64,000 nt of DNA, taken from assembly GCF_036881715.1 (NCBI RefSeq), contig NZ_JBAKBF010000011.1, positions 62,001-126,000 on the forward strand. Direction: 5' to 3'. The DNA is from Pannonibacter anstelovis. GTDB lineage: Bacteria > Pseudomonadota > Alphaproteobacteria > Rhizobiales > Stappiaceae. Positions 1 to 9,602 of the stretch are shown one piece after another (positions within the stretch are counted from its first letter, which is position 1; each line of letters opens with the position of its first letter). The notes under the pieces are model-generated. The model was not told the DNA's origin, searched no databases, and saw only the letters and a program-made list of their open reading frames with translations. Position numbers and translations under genes: made by a program.

Positions 1-1125
1 GTGGCGCAGGCACGCACAGAGCGCGACAAGCTGGCGGAAGCCGCCCGCGCGGAGGGCAACAACACCCCCATCGCCCCGTGGGACTGGCGCTATTATTCCG
101 AGAAGGTGCGCAAGCGCGACCATGACCTCGATGAGGCGGAGCTGAAGCCCTACCTGCAGCTCGACAAGATGATCGAGGCCGCCTTCGACACCGCCACCCG
201 CCTGTTCGGCCTCACCTTCGAGGAGAAGAAGGGCCTGCCGGTCTATCACCCGGATGTGCGCGTCTTCGAGGTGCTAGGCCGCGACGGCAAGCATGTGGGC
301 CTCTTCCTCGGCGATTATTTCGCCCGCCCCTCCAAGCGCTCCGGCGCCTGGATGAGCGCCTTCCGCCCGCAGCACCGGGCAAAGGGTGAAATCACTCCCA
401 TCATTGTCAATGTCATGAACTTCTCAAAGGGCGCCGATGGCGAGGCTGCCCTGCTGACCTTTGACGACGCCCGCACCCTCTTCCACGAATTCGGCCACGG
501 GCTGCATGGCCTGCTGTCCAATGTCACCTACCCGTCCATTTCCGGAACGTCCGTGGCGCGGGACTTCGTGGAACTGCCCTCGCAGCTTTATGAGCACTGG
601 CTGAGCCAGCCGGAGGTGCTGTCCCGCTTTGCCGTGCATTACAAGACCGGCGAGCCCATGCCCAAGGCGCTGCTCGACAAGGTGCTGGGCGCACGCAACT
701 TCAATCAGGGTTTTGCCACGGTGGAATACACCGCCTGCGCCCTCCTCGACCTCAATCTCCACGAGATCGCGGACCCGGCGGGCATTGATGTCACAGCCTA
801 TGAAAAGACGGCACTGGCGGAAATCGGCATGCCGGATGAAATCATCATGCGCCACCGCATCCCGCAATTCTCCCACGCCTTCTCGGGCGAAGGCTATTCC
901 TCCGGCTACTACAGCTACATGTGGTCGGAAGTGATGGACGCGGACGCCTTCGGCGCCTTCGAGGAAACCGGCAACATCTTCGACCCCGCCACCGCCACCC
1001 GCCTCCACGACTTCATCTACTCCGCCGGCGGCCGCCAGGACCCCGAAGAAGCCTACAAATCCTTCCGGGGGCGTGGACCGGATATCGACGCGCTGCTGGA
1101 AAAGCGCGGGTTGAAGGCGGCGTGA
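1..1125 (+). CDS. M3 family oligopeptidase / peptidyl-dipeptidase (C-terminal part, cut by window edge)
   Basis: C-terminal 374 residues of a cytoplasmic zinc metallopeptidase of family M3 (Dcp / oligopeptidase A type), which degrades short peptides. The zinc site is visible: H162-E-F-G-H166 and, 25 residues on, E191 in the sequence FVELPSQ. The all-helical C-terminal half is intact and ends in a TGA at 1123. Family members are about 680-700 residues, so roughly the first 310 residues lie upstream of the window and the GTG at base 1 is not the true start. The segment FHEFGHGLHGLLS is close to Dcp, but Dcp and OpdA cannot be separated from this half alone. Confidence 0.9.
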   Translation: MAQARTERDKLAEAARAEGNNTPIAPWDWRYYSEKVRKRDHDLDEAELKPYLQLDKMIEAAFDTATRLFGLTFEEKKGLPVYHPDVRVFEVLGRDGKHVGLFLGDYFARPSKRSGAWMSAFRPQHRAKGEITPIIVNVMNFSKGADGEAALLTFDDARTLFHEFGHGLHGLLSNVTYPSISGTSVARDFVELPSQLYEHWLSQPEVLSRFAVHYKTGEPMPKALLDKVLGARNFNQGFATVEYTACALLDLNLHEIADPAGIDVTAYEKTALAEIGMPDEIIMRHRIPQFSHAFSGEGYSSGYYSYMWSEVMDADAFGAFEETGNIFDPATATRLHDFIYSAGGRQDPEEAYKSFRGRGPDIDALLEKRGLKAA

Positions 1126-1272
1126 GGGAGTGAGAGTTTAGCGGGATGTGATGCCCCGGCCCGGGGAACCGGGCTGGGGAGCACCAGGCTGAAGGAGGCA
1201 ACCTAAAGCCACAAATCTATAATGACACAGAAAAGCGTCACCCGCCCTCAAGTCAAACCATCCGCCGACTAT

Positions 1273-2619
1273 TCATGATACCATAAGCATCTTTGCAACT
1301 TTAACCGCATACCGGTCCGTCATTCCAGAAACATAGTCACAAATCGACCTGCAAGCAGAATAAGAATCCCTGACATCCCTTAAATCTACTGCAACAGCTT
1401 TTTTCAACTGCCGACAATACGAACTCATACTATCTTCATTACAATTATTATTTATATAATCCTCATAAATAGGCAACAATCCATTAAGAATACCATGAAT
1501 AACATTTCTCCCAAAAACCTCAAGCTCTACCTTTCTTTTTGAAGTGAATAGTTTTTTATTTGAGTTATCGGTAATATTTCTGAAAAAATCAGAAACAGAC
1601 GAAGCATCAATCAATGACAACGAAAATCTTCCATCAATTATTTCATCATAGTTTTCTTTGAATACATCAATGCAGCTTTTTATTGATTTATTTATTGCGA
1701 CAGCACGCAAGATAGCGATCTTTTCGCCCTCATTTTGTTCCGGGTACTTTTGACAAAAATCCTCAATACCGGCCAGCGGGAGCAACATATCAGAAACCTG
1801 ATCATAACTAAAATCACCCGAAGTAAATCCATCCTCAACATCAAGTATTTTGTAACATATATCATCAGCGGCCTCCACAAGGAACGCCAAGGGATGCCTA
1901 CGCCAATACTTATTTCCCGCTTCAGATACACATGGAATTTCAATAGATGAGAACACCTTCTCAAATATCTTAAACTCAGATTTGAAAATCCCGAACTTTT
2001 TCAAACCGCAATATTCTTGAGAATTTATGAAATTGCCTCTCATTTCTGCGGTCACAGGATACTTAACAAATGAGGCAATTACAGACTTTGACAGTCTCAT
2101 GCCTCCATCATTTCGATACATCTCCAATTGATTTATTATTCTGAACCCTTGCGCGTTTCCTTCGAAGTTGGACAGCTCTTCATGAAATTCTACAGGTAAA
2201 TCTAAGAATATACCCTTCTTTTCAGCTATTTTATATTTAAACCACTGGCCAATCGCATCTTCTCCAGAATGTCCAAATGGAGGATTTCCTATATCGTGAG
2301 CCAAACAAGCTGCCTGCACAACTCCAGCAACGCGGTGCCTTTCACCTTTCTCAATCTCGTTCCGTTCCTCCAACCATGCACCAACTCCAATTCCCAAGGA
2401 TCGGCCTACACTTGCTGTCTCAAGACTATGTATTAATCGATGATGCAAATGATCGTTTTCATAAAGCGGGTGAACTTGCGTCTTGTTCGCCAGGCGACGA
2501 AAAGGCGCAGAAAACAAAATGCGATCATAGTCTTGTATATAAGACGGCCTATCGGCTTGTTCACTATACAGCTCGTTATATCCGAGCCTCTGCCCATCAA
2601 GAAGCTTGCACCACTCCAT
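1273..2619 (-). CDS. dgt: dGTP triphosphohydrolase (dGTPase, HD superfamily)
   Basis: Hydrolyses dGTP to deoxyguanosine and triphosphate. The 448-residue protein has the HD-domain metal ligands: H64 (in HSLET), the H108-D109 pair in LAHDIGNPPFGH, and GHSGE at 116-120. The N-terminal RLANKTQVHPL block is typical of E. coli-type dGTPases. ATG at 2619 is preceded by GGGAG at good spacing; a TTG one codon upstream is less likely. The gene is strikingly AT-rich with AT-ending codons, unlike the flanking peptidase gene, so it looks acquired. Known family role: dNTP pool control, with some bacterial dGTPases acting against phage by depleting dGTP. The defence role here is inference. Confidence 0.88.
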   Translation of the reverse strand: MEWCKLLDGQRLGYNELYSEQADRPSYIQDYDRILFSAPFRRLANKTQVHPLYENDHLHHRLIHSLETASVGRSLGIGVGAWLEERNEIEKGERHRVAGVVQAACLAHDIGNPPFGHSGEDAIGQWFKYKIAEKKGIFLDLPVEFHEELSNFEGNAQGFRIINQLEMYRNDGGMRLSKSVIASFVKYPVTAEMRGNFINSQEYCGLKKFGIFKSEFKIFEKVFSSIEIPCVSEAGNKYWRRHPLAFLVEAADDICYKILDVEDGFTSGDFSYDQVSDMLLPLAGIEDFCQKYPEQNEGEKIAILRAVAINKSIKSCIDVFKENYDEIIDGRFSLSLIDASSVSDFFRNITDNSNKKLFTSKRKVELEVFGRNVIHGILNGLLPIYEDYINNNCNEDSMSSYCRQLKKAVAVDLRDVRDSYSACRSICDYVSGMTDRYAVKVAKMLMVS

Positions 2620-2919
2620 CAAAAACTCCCGCCCTTTGAATTAAGCCTCTAAAGAATCTAACATTTAAGATACAAAATTCAATCAGTAGATGCACTTCAG
2701 AATCAAGAAACCTTTTGACGAAAACCGGTACTGGTGGCCACTGCGGCTTGCGTCATACGAACATCACTCCAATACTCGTTCAAGACGCCATCATTGCAAG
2801 GCCATCTGCCCGGCTCACAGCCCCCGGAACAAGCCGGGGCGGCGCCTGCGATTGAGGACCGCTCAAAAACTGACAAGTCTCACCACATATGGCATGATGT
2901 CCAGATGGAGGTGATGCCG
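2620..2919. other. Intergenic stretch between dgt and parD
   Basis: About 300 bases between the divergent dGTPase and ParD genes. The first part (to about 2720) is AT-rich like dgt. Base composition then returns to the genome norm, and a REP-like palindrome lies at 2822-2839. It should hold both divergent promoters, but no convincing -35/-10 pair was identified by eye. Confidence 0.5.
2818..2846. repeat. REP-like palindrome copy 1
   Basis: Stem CCCCGG (2822-2827) pairs with CCGGGG (2834-2839) around an AACAAG loop and is followed by CGGCGCC. It shares its loop and right flank with the other palindromes in this window (3576, 26223, 26316, 29044, 29225). Confidence 0.6.
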
Positions 2920-3171
2920 ATGGCGACCATGAATGTATCCTTGCCAGATCCCGTGAAGGAATGGGTAGAGGAGCAGGCCCGCACCGGCCACTATGCGAAT
3001 GCGAGCGACTATGTGCTTGATCTGATCCGCAAGGATCAGGAGCGCAGCAACAAGATCGCGGCCATGCAGCGCCATGTGGACGAAGGTCTGCAGAGCGGCT
3101 TGGGCAGCCGCTCGAAAGAAGAGCTGTTCGAGGCAGCGCTGACACGGACAGCAGCACCGCGCAGCGGCTGA
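2920..3171 (+). CDS. parD: ParD-like antitoxin (ribbon-helix-helix)
   Basis: 83-residue antitoxin of a type II toxin-antitoxin pair. The N-terminal segment NVSLPDPVKEWVEEQ followed by GHYANASDYVLDLIR is the ribbon-helix-helix DNA-binding fold of the ParD/CopG family. The acidic C-terminal half would wrap the toxin. A GGAGGTG Shine-Dalgarno at 2907-2913 fits the ATG at 2920 best; ATG 2914 would overlap it. The ParE gene starts 4 bases after the stop. By family precedent the operon is autorepressed by the ParD-ParE complex at its own promoter. It lies just after the AT-rich dgt gene. Confidence 0.85.
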   Translation: MATMNVSLPDPVKEWVEEQARTGHYANASDYVLDLIRKDQERSNKIAAMQRHVDEGLQSGLGSRSKEELFEAALTRTAAPRSG

Positions 3172-3174
3172 TTC

Positions 3175-3468
3175 ATGGGCTTTCATCTGTCCCTTGAAGC
3201 GGAAGAGGATATTATCGGCATTGCCGAAACAGGCTTACGCCTTTTTGGTGCTGAACAGGCGAGAAGATACCATGACCAGCTGTTCGAGCTGTTTGACCTG
3301 ATCGCAGCAAATCCCCAGCTGGCAAGAGAACGCCCGGAATTGACGCCGCCCATGCGCATATATCCCTTCAAGGCGCATCTGATCATCTACAGGATTACCG
3401 AAAGCGGCGATATTCTCATTGTTCGGATAAGGCACGGGCACGAAGACTGGGCAACTTCGCCGTCCTGA
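3175..3468 (+). CDS. parE: ParE-like toxin (RelE/ParE superfamily)
   Basis: 97-residue toxin partner of the preceding antitoxin. The pattern LSLEAEEDIIGIAETGLRLFG, YHDQLFELFDLIAANPQLA, PMRIYPFKAHLIIYR and ILIVRIRHGHEDW matches the ParE fold, including the final IVRIxHxxxDW strand. ParE proteins poison DNA gyrase; RelE relatives cleave mRNA at the ribosome. The sequence favours ParE, but the target is inferred. The ATG lies 3 bases after the parD TGA, so the pair is translationally coupled. Length and key strands look intact. Confidence 0.85.
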   Translation: MGFHLSLEAEEDIIGIAETGLRLFGAEQARRYHDQLFELFDLIAANPQLARERPELTPPMRIYPFKAHLIIYRITESGDILIVRIRHGHEDWATSPS

Positions 3469-3575
3469 CCATATTCTCCGCATCTCATCGCGGACGCCGT
3501 GTGACGCCGGTTTCCGGCAGTTGCTGGCAGTTCATAAAGGGGATGGTAGCTTTCGCTTCTCTTGCCCCCTCACGG

Positions 3576-3596
3576 GCGCCGGCACAAGGCCGGCGC
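3576..3596. repeat. REP-like palindrome copy 2
   Basis: Eight-base stem GCGCCGGC / GCCGGCGC with loop ACAAG, followed by GGCGCGG. It lies in the 277-base gap between parE and the small membrane protein gene. Confidence 0.65.
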
Positions 3597-3745
3597 GGCG
3601 CGGAGGAAGGTAAAAGGATGCCCAGACGCGATTACTTCTGAAGCCATCCGGTCTTTAATTGTGGAACTTAACCAACACCCCCTCTAATTGCACATAATTA
3701 TTCTGTATCCAGATATCCAGTATGAGAGGAATGGAGCACAGGGGA

Positions 3746-4048
3746 ATGGCAAGATATCGCGTTGGAAATCGTTACCTGTCCGAAAAAGAGTACCAAGAAG
3801 AAGTCGACACCAAATGGGCAGGCGGCCTGTTCCTTTTCGGCCTTATTACGGTGGGCATAATTGTGAACAAATATCTCGTAGACCCCGAATGGCATAAAAC
3901 AGTCCGCTTCTTCGCCACCGCCATTCCCGCGATAGTTTCTGGAATAATACTTGCACTTATTCGAAATATAATAATATTTATGATAGGGTTATTATTTGTA
4001 GCCTCCGCTCTAATGTGGATTTACGAGATAGTTATGGCATTAATTTAA
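3746..4048 (+). CDS. Small hypothetical membrane protein
   Basis: 100 residues from ATG 3746, chosen because GGAG at 3733-3736 stands at good spacing; ATG 3722 is in frame but lacks a site. After a short charged N-terminus (RYRVGNRYLSEKEYQEE) there is a hydrophobic segment at about 25-45 and a long hydrophobic stretch at 55-100, so two or three TM helices. Codon use drifts to AT-rich in the last third (ATA codons), as in the nearby dgt gene. I do not recognise the family. It stands alone after the toxin-antitoxin pair. Confidence 0.6.
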   Translation: MARYRVGNRYLSEKEYQEEVDTKWAGGLFLFGLITVGIIVNKYLVDPEWHKTVRFFATAIPAIVSGIILALIRNIIIFMIGLLFVASALMWIYEIVMALI

Positions 4049-4243
4049 AATTAAAATATTCGTCCCGGCCTGATAATCGTGCTGGCAGGTCTGCCGTTTC
4101 ACGTTCAAATGTCCCCCTCCCCCTGCGTCCCTTTGCCATGCGCCCGCACATCGACACCGCCCCCTGCCGCCGGTAGATTTGTCCGGATGGATACTCTCCC
4201 GAGGGCGCCGTGTGGTGCCGGGTTTGGCTGATGGCGGTTCAGG

Positions 4244-4660
4244 ATGCAGGTTTCTTCTCAAGGCTCTCCCTCTGACAATGCGGTGTCACAGGCCGCGCAT
4301 CCGCTGTTCCGGGCGGGGATGGTGGCTGGTGGGCTCTGCGGGGCGGCGGGGGTGGCGCTGGCGGCGCTTGGCACGCATATGGATGCAACCGGGCTGATGA
4401 GCGTGGCCTCCGGCATGCTGCTGTTCCATGCTCCGGCGTTTCTGGGCCTCGGCGCACTGGCGCAGCTGCGGTGGGTGCCGCTCTTGCCCATTGCCTTTGT
4501 GCTGCTGCTGGCAGGCGTTGCGCTGTTCAGCGGGGATCTGGTCAGCCGGGCGCTGACGTCCGAGAGGCTGTTCGCCATGTCCGCGCCCACGGGCGGCTCA
4601 CTGATGATCTGCGGCTGGCTCGCCGTGCTGCTCAGCGCGGCCTTCGTGCGGCCGCGCTGA
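4244..4660 (+). CDS. DUF423 family membrane protein
   Basis: 138-residue integral membrane protein with four predicted TM segments (about 22-45, 50-75, 80-100, 112-134). The C-terminal pattern FSGDL, then SAPTGGSLMICGWLAVLLSA, is the DUF423 (YgdD/YwdK) signature, though the usual short N-terminal AHGL block is diverged here. The function of the family is unknown. The gene is monocistronic and converges with the SDR gene on the other strand, the two sharing a hairpin at 4669-4694. The first 20 residues are hydrophilic, so a later start is possible. Confidence 0.7.
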   Translation: MQVSSQGSPSDNAVSQAAHPLFRAGMVAGGLCGAAGVALAALGTHMDATGLMSVASGMLLFHAPAFLGLGALAQLRWVPLLPIAFVLLLAGVALFSGDLVSRALTSERLFAMSAPTGGSLMICGWLAVLLSAAFVRPR

Positions 4661-4668
4661 AAATCAAA

Positions 4669-4694
4669 CTCCCGGTGCACTGACACACCGGGAG
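4669..4694. terminator. Bidirectional terminator-like hairpin between DUF423 and SDR genes
   Basis: CTCCCGGTG (4669-4677) pairs with CACCGGGAG (4686-4694). It sits between the converging genes, with short A/T-rich flank on the left only, so it would best serve the leftward SDR transcript. Confidence 0.6.
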
Positions 4695-4700
4695 CTTCCC

Positions 4701-5468
4701 TCAGGTCTTGGAGATGGAATTGCCGCCATCGGCGGTCATCGCCGTGCCGGTGACGAAGGAGGCATCGTCACTGAGGAGGAAGGCGGCAGCGGCGGCGATC
4801 TCTTCCGGTTCGGCGAGGCGCTTCAGGGCATGCAGCCCGGCTACCCAGTCCAGCGACGCCTGATCCTGCGGCGCCATGTCCGTGCGGGTGCCGCCCGGCA
4901 GCAGGGCGTTGACCCGGAGCCCCGCCGCCCCGTGCTCCGCCGCCAGAACCTGCGTCAGGCCAATCAGCCCCGCCTTTGCCGCCGCATAGGCCGCCATGCC
5001 CGGCAGGCCCGCCGCATGGCCGACGAAGGTGGAGGTGAAGACGATGGCGCCCTGCCCGCCATCCGCCAGCATGGCCGGGATCTGCGCCCGCGCCAGATGG
5101 AAGGCACTGGTGAGGTTCACCTCCAGCACCCGGTGCCAGTTGGCCGGGCTCATCTGCGGCAGCGGCACCATGTCCCCCACCATGCCGGCATTGTTGAAGG
5201 CTCCGTCGAGGCGGCCGAACTGCCCGAGGGCGGCATCCACCAGCGCCTGCGCATGTTCCGCCACAGCCACATCCCCTGAGACAGAAACGGCAACAGGGAC
5301 GGCTGCGCCGCCGCCTGCGTTGAGTTCAGCGGCCAGCGCCTCCAGCCTGTCCTTGCGTCTGGCGCCGATGACGAGCCTTGCGCCGCGTGCCGCAAACATG
5401 CGCGCTGCCGCTTCGCCGATGCCGCTGCTGGCGCCGGTGATGATGATGACCTTGTCTTTCAATTGCAT
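4701..5468 (-). CDS. SDR family oxidoreductase
   Basis: 255-residue NAD(P)-dependent short-chain dehydrogenase. The cofactor motif TGASSGIG follows the first strand, NNAG is in the middle, the catalytic pattern is a Ser in FTSTF plus YAAAK (GMAAYAAAKAG), and the C-terminus carries VTGTAMTADGG. The start was placed at ATG 5468 (MQLKDKVIIITG) because the longer reading frame adds a non-family N-terminus. The substrate cannot be told from sequence; the closest look is to the glucose/3-oxoacyl-ACP-type classical SDRs. It is monocistronic, with fghA next upstream on the same strand, 216 bases away. Confidence 0.88.
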   Translation of the reverse strand: MQLKDKVIIITGASSGIGEAAARMFAARGARLVIGARRKDRLEALAAELNAGGGAAVPVAVSVSGDVAVAEHAQALVDAALGQFGRLDGAFNNAGMVGDMVPLPQMSPANWHRVLEVNLTSAFHLARAQIPAMLADGGQGAIVFTSTFVGHAAGLPGMAAYAAAKAGLIGLTQVLAAEHGAAGLRVNALLPGGTRTDMAPQDQASLDWVAGLHALKRLAEPEEIAAAAAFLLSDDASFVTGTAMTADGGNSISKT

Positions 5469-5625
5469 GGATCTGCTCTCCGGTTGAAAACACCGGCAAG
5501 CTAGGCGGCATGAGCAGACTGGACGACCCGAAAACAGACTGGCAAGCCCTTGTCCGGAAAGGAATATTTTTGCGCTCCGCTCGCTTTCCGGGTTGCGGCG
5601 GATGAGGAAGCTGGACGCCCCAACG

Positions 5626-5661
5626 GCAAGGGGCGGAGCCATCACGGACCCCGCCCCTTGC
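5626..5661 (-). terminator. Hairpin downstream of fghA
   Basis: GCAAGGGGCGG (5626-5636) and CCGCCCCTTGC (5651-5661) form an 11-bp stem just past the fghA stop. There is no U-run, so this may be a pause or stabilising hairpin rather than a strong intrinsic terminator. Confidence 0.45.
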
Positions 5662-5684
5662 TCATTGCGAAAACGCGTATTGCG

Positions 5685-6509
5685 TCACTTCAGCCGTTCG
5701 GCATGCCATTCGACGTGATCGCGGCCGAAGGTGGCGACGAAGTTGTAGGAATGGTCATAGCCCGCCTGCAGGCGCACCGTGGAAGGCGTGCGGGTGCGGC
5801 CCAGCGCTTCCGCAAGAGCTTCGGGCTTCAGCAGATCCAGGAACTGGTCGGACAGGCCCTGATCGACCAGAATGTCCGAAGACCAGCCCTTGTCCCCCAG
5901 CAGATGCACCGCATCATGGCCGCGCCACAGGCTTTCGTCCGGGCCGAGATATGCCCCCAGCTGCTTGCGGCCCCAGTCCGAGGCGGATGGGTGGGCAATT
6001 GGCGCGAAGGCCGAGAGCGAGGCATAGTGGCCGGGGTGGCGCATGGCGAGCGTCAGCGCGCCGTGGCCGCCCATGGAGTGGCCGGTGATGCCGTGGCTGT
6101 CCGTCACGGGGAAGGATGCGGCCACGAGATCGCGCAGCTCGCGCACCACATAGTCTTCCATGCGGAAATGCGGTGCCCACGGGTCCTGTGTGGCGTTGAC
6201 ATAGAAGCCCGCGCCCTGCCCCAGATCATAGGCCTCGTCATTGGCGACACCTTCGCCGCGCGGGCTGGTGTCGGGGAAAACGATGGCCAGCCCGAGTTCG
6301 GCCGCATGGGCCTGCAGCCCGGCCTTGGTCATGGCGTTCTCATGGGTGCAGGTCAGGCCCGACAGATACCACAGGCAGGGCACGCGCCCTGCCTTGGCCT
6401 GCGGCGGCAGGTAAACGGCAAAGGTCATCGGCACACCGCAGACCTTGCTGTCATGGGTGTAGACGCCCTGCACGCCGCCATACATGCGGCTTTCGGAAAC
6501 GGTCTTCAT
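5685..6509 (-). CDS. fghA: S-formylglutathione hydrolase
   Basis: 274-residue cytosolic esterase that cleaves S-formylglutathione to formate and glutathione, the second step of glutathione-dependent formaldehyde oxidation. The nucleophile is Ser145 in GHSMGG. The N-terminal SGLTCTHENAM oxyanion-hole region (about 50-60) and the DILVDQG segment with a catalytic Asp region are present. Length is standard. It starts 10 bases after the stop of frmA on the same strand, so the two form an operon that carries out both steps in order. Confidence 0.95.
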   Translation of the reverse strand: MKTVSESRMYGGVQGVYTHDSKVCGVPMTFAVYLPPQAKAGRVPCLWYLSGLTCTHENAMTKAGLQAHAAELGLAIVFPDTSPRGEGVANDEAYDLGQGAGFYVNATQDPWAPHFRMEDYVVRELRDLVAASFPVTDSHGITGHSMGGHGALTLAMRHPGHYASLSAFAPIAHPSASDWGRKQLGAYLGPDESLWRGHDAVHLLGDKGWSSDILVDQGLSDQFLDLLKPEALAEALGRTRTPSTVRLQAGYDHSYNFVATFGRDHVEWHAERLK

Positions 6510-6519
6510 CGCCCGCCCC

Positions 6520-7647
<1,128 letters not shown>

Positions 7648-8032
7648 GGGATCTCCCCTCCTTCAATGGGCAAGTCATCGATGATGATGGCCGTGTTATA
7701 AGCAGTGACGTTCATGTCAGCCACCCCCGGTAACAGATCCACCGGAAGAGCCTGTCACGAAACGCGACACAAATTGTCCACGCAGTCACACAGAGCCCCC
7801 TGTTCCATCAGAAATTTCCGGTCTGCGCGCCGGACGCGGCGGACATGTCGGATTCTGACCATTGCGGGACTGTCTGAGGTTAGGATGTTGCGTTGCTGCT
7901 GGCAAAAGTGAGAGACCTGTTCTGACGGGAGGCCCCCTTGTGTCCGGCCCCCCGGGTCAGTCAAACTAACTCAAGAAGCCCTGCCCGGCGGCGGCGCAGC
8001 GGTATTTCACCACAAGGAGCCTGCCAGCGGCC
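7648..8032. promoter_or_regulatory. Divergent intergenic region frmA / soxB
   Basis: 385 bases between two divergent operons, so both promoters must lie here. An AAGGAG ribosome-binding site for soxB is at 8014-8019. I see no recognisable riboswitch; no glycine-aptamer-like motif was evident. No strong palindromic operator was found by eye. Confidence 0.5.
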
Positions 8033-9286
8033 ATGACGCGCTATTCCCTTTTCGAACTGGCGAAAAACGCCTTCAGCGCGCACAAGAACTGGGGCCGCCA
8101 ATGGCGCTCGCCGGAGCCCAAGGCCGCCTATGACGTCATCATCATCGGCGCGGGCGGCCACGGACTTGCAACGGCCTATTATCTGGCCAAAGTGCATGGC
8201 ATTACCAACGTGGCGGTGCTGGACAAGGGCTGGCTCGGCGGCGGCAACACGGGCCGCAACACCACCATCGTGCGCTCCAACTATCTGTGGGAGGAAAGCG
8301 CCGCTCTCTACCAGCATGCGCTGAACCTTTGGGACGGGCTGTCGCAGGACCTCAATTACAACGTCATGTATTCCCAGCGCGGCGTGATGATGCTGGCCCA
8401 TACGGTGCATGACGTGCAGGTGTTCAAGCGCCACATCCACGCCAACCGGCTGGCCGGGGTCGAGAATGAATGGATGACGCCGGAGGAGGCGAAGGAATTC
8501 TGCCCGCCGCTCAACATAGAGAAGAACATCCGCTATCCGGTGATGGGCGCTGCCCTGCAGCGGGTGGGCGGCACGGCCCGGCATGACGCGGTGGCCTGGG
8601 GCTATGCACGCGGCGCCAGTGCTATGGGCGTCGACATCATCCAGAACTGCGCCGTCACCGGCATCCGCCGTGCGCCTTCTGGTGAGATCACGGGCGTTGA
8701 GACCTCACGCGGCTTCATCGGCGCCAAAAAGATCGGCTGCGTCGCTGCCGGCAACACCTCTGTCGTCATGGCCATGGCCGGGCTGAAGCTGCCGCTGGAA
8801 TCCAATCCGCTGCAGGCGCTCGTCTCCGAGCCGGTGAAGCCCGCCTTCCCTTGCGTGGTCATGTCCAACACCATCCACGCCTATATCTCCCAGTCCGACA
8901 AGGGCGAACTGGTGATCGGCGCTGGCACGGACCAGTTCGTTTCCTATTCGCAGGCAGGCGGGCTGCACATTACCACGCATACGCTCGATGCCATCTGCGA
9001 GCTGTTCCCCATGTTCCGCCGCATGCGCATGCTGCGCAACTGGGGCGGCATCGTTGACAACACGCCGGACCGCTCGCCGATCATCGGGCTGACGCCGGTG
9101 CCAGGGCTTTATGTCAACTGCGGCTGGGGAACAGGCGGCTTCAAGGCGACACCAGGCTCAGGCCACGTGTTTGCCCACACCATCGCCACCGGCGCACCGC
9201 ACCCGATCAACGCCCCCTTCTCCCTCGACAGGTTCCGCACCGGACGCCTGATCGACGAGGCGGCTGCTGCCGCCGTGGCTCACTGA
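8033..9286 (+). CDS. soxB: Sarcosine oxidase subunit beta
   Basis: 417-residue flavoprotein subunit of heterotetrameric sarcosine oxidase, which demethylates sarcosine to glycine and passes the C1 unit to tetrahydrofolate. The dinucleotide motif GAGGHG with the DVIIIGAGGHGLATAYYLA context sits at about 34-50. His184 in GGTARHDAVAWG corresponds to the covalent FMN site of the family. The C-terminal NCGWGTGGFKATP block closes the FAD domain. It is first in the order B-D-A-G, the usual one, and is followed after 10 bases by soxD. Confidence 0.95.
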   Translation: MTRYSLFELAKNAFSAHKNWGRQWRSPEPKAAYDVIIIGAGGHGLATAYYLAKVHGITNVAVLDKGWLGGGNTGRNTTIVRSNYLWEESAALYQHALNLWDGLSQDLNYNVMYSQRGVMMLAHTVHDVQVFKRHIHANRLAGVENEWMTPEEAKEFCPPLNIEKNIRYPVMGAALQRVGGTARHDAVAWGYARGASAMGVDIIQNCAVTGIRRAPSGEITGVETSRGFIGAKKIGCVAAGNTSVVMAMAGLKLPLESNPLQALVSEPVKPAFPCVVMSNTIHAYISQSDKGELVIGAGTDQFVSYSQAGGLHITTHTLDAICELFPMFRRMRMLRNWGGIVDNTPDRSPIIGLTPVPGLYVNCGWGTGGFKATPGSGHVFAHTIATGAPHPINAPFSLDRFRTGRLIDEAAAAAVAH

Positions 9287-9296
9287 GGCTTTCTCC

Positions 9297-9602
9297 ATGC
9301 TGCTGATTTCCTGCCCCTATTGCGGCGTCGAACGGCCCGAGACCGAATTCCGCTACGGCGGTGAGGCGCATATCGCCCGCCCTGCCGACCCTTCCGCCCT
9401 CAATGACGAGGAATGGGCCCAGTTCCTCTACATGCGCTCCAACACGCGCGGGCTCTATGCCGAGCGCTGGCGCCACGCCCATGGATGCGGGCGCTTCTTC
9501 AATGCCGTGCGCGACACGGTGAGCGACAAGTTCATCTGCACATACAAGACCGGGGAACCGAAGCCGGATCTTGAAGCCCTTGCCCGGGAGGCCGCGAAAT
9601 GA
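9297..9602 (+). CDS. soxD: Sarcosine oxidase subunit delta
   Basis: 101-residue zinc-binding subunit. Ligands are visible as CPYC near the N-terminus (C6, C9) and a His/Cys pair in the HAHGCGRFF block at about 61-68. Family length is about 90-110. Its ATGA overlap with soxA (9599-9602) implies translational coupling. It has a structural role in the heterotetramer rather than a catalytic one. Confidence 0.93.
   Translation: MLLISCPYCGVERPETEFRYGGEAHIARPADPSALNDEEWAQFLYMRSNTRGLYAERWRHAHGCGRFFNAVRDTVSDKFICTYKTGEPKPDLEALAREAAK

Noticed and set aside
7648..8032. Glycine or other riboswitch before soxB
   Set aside because: No aptamer-like conserved core was found; the region is left as promoter space only.
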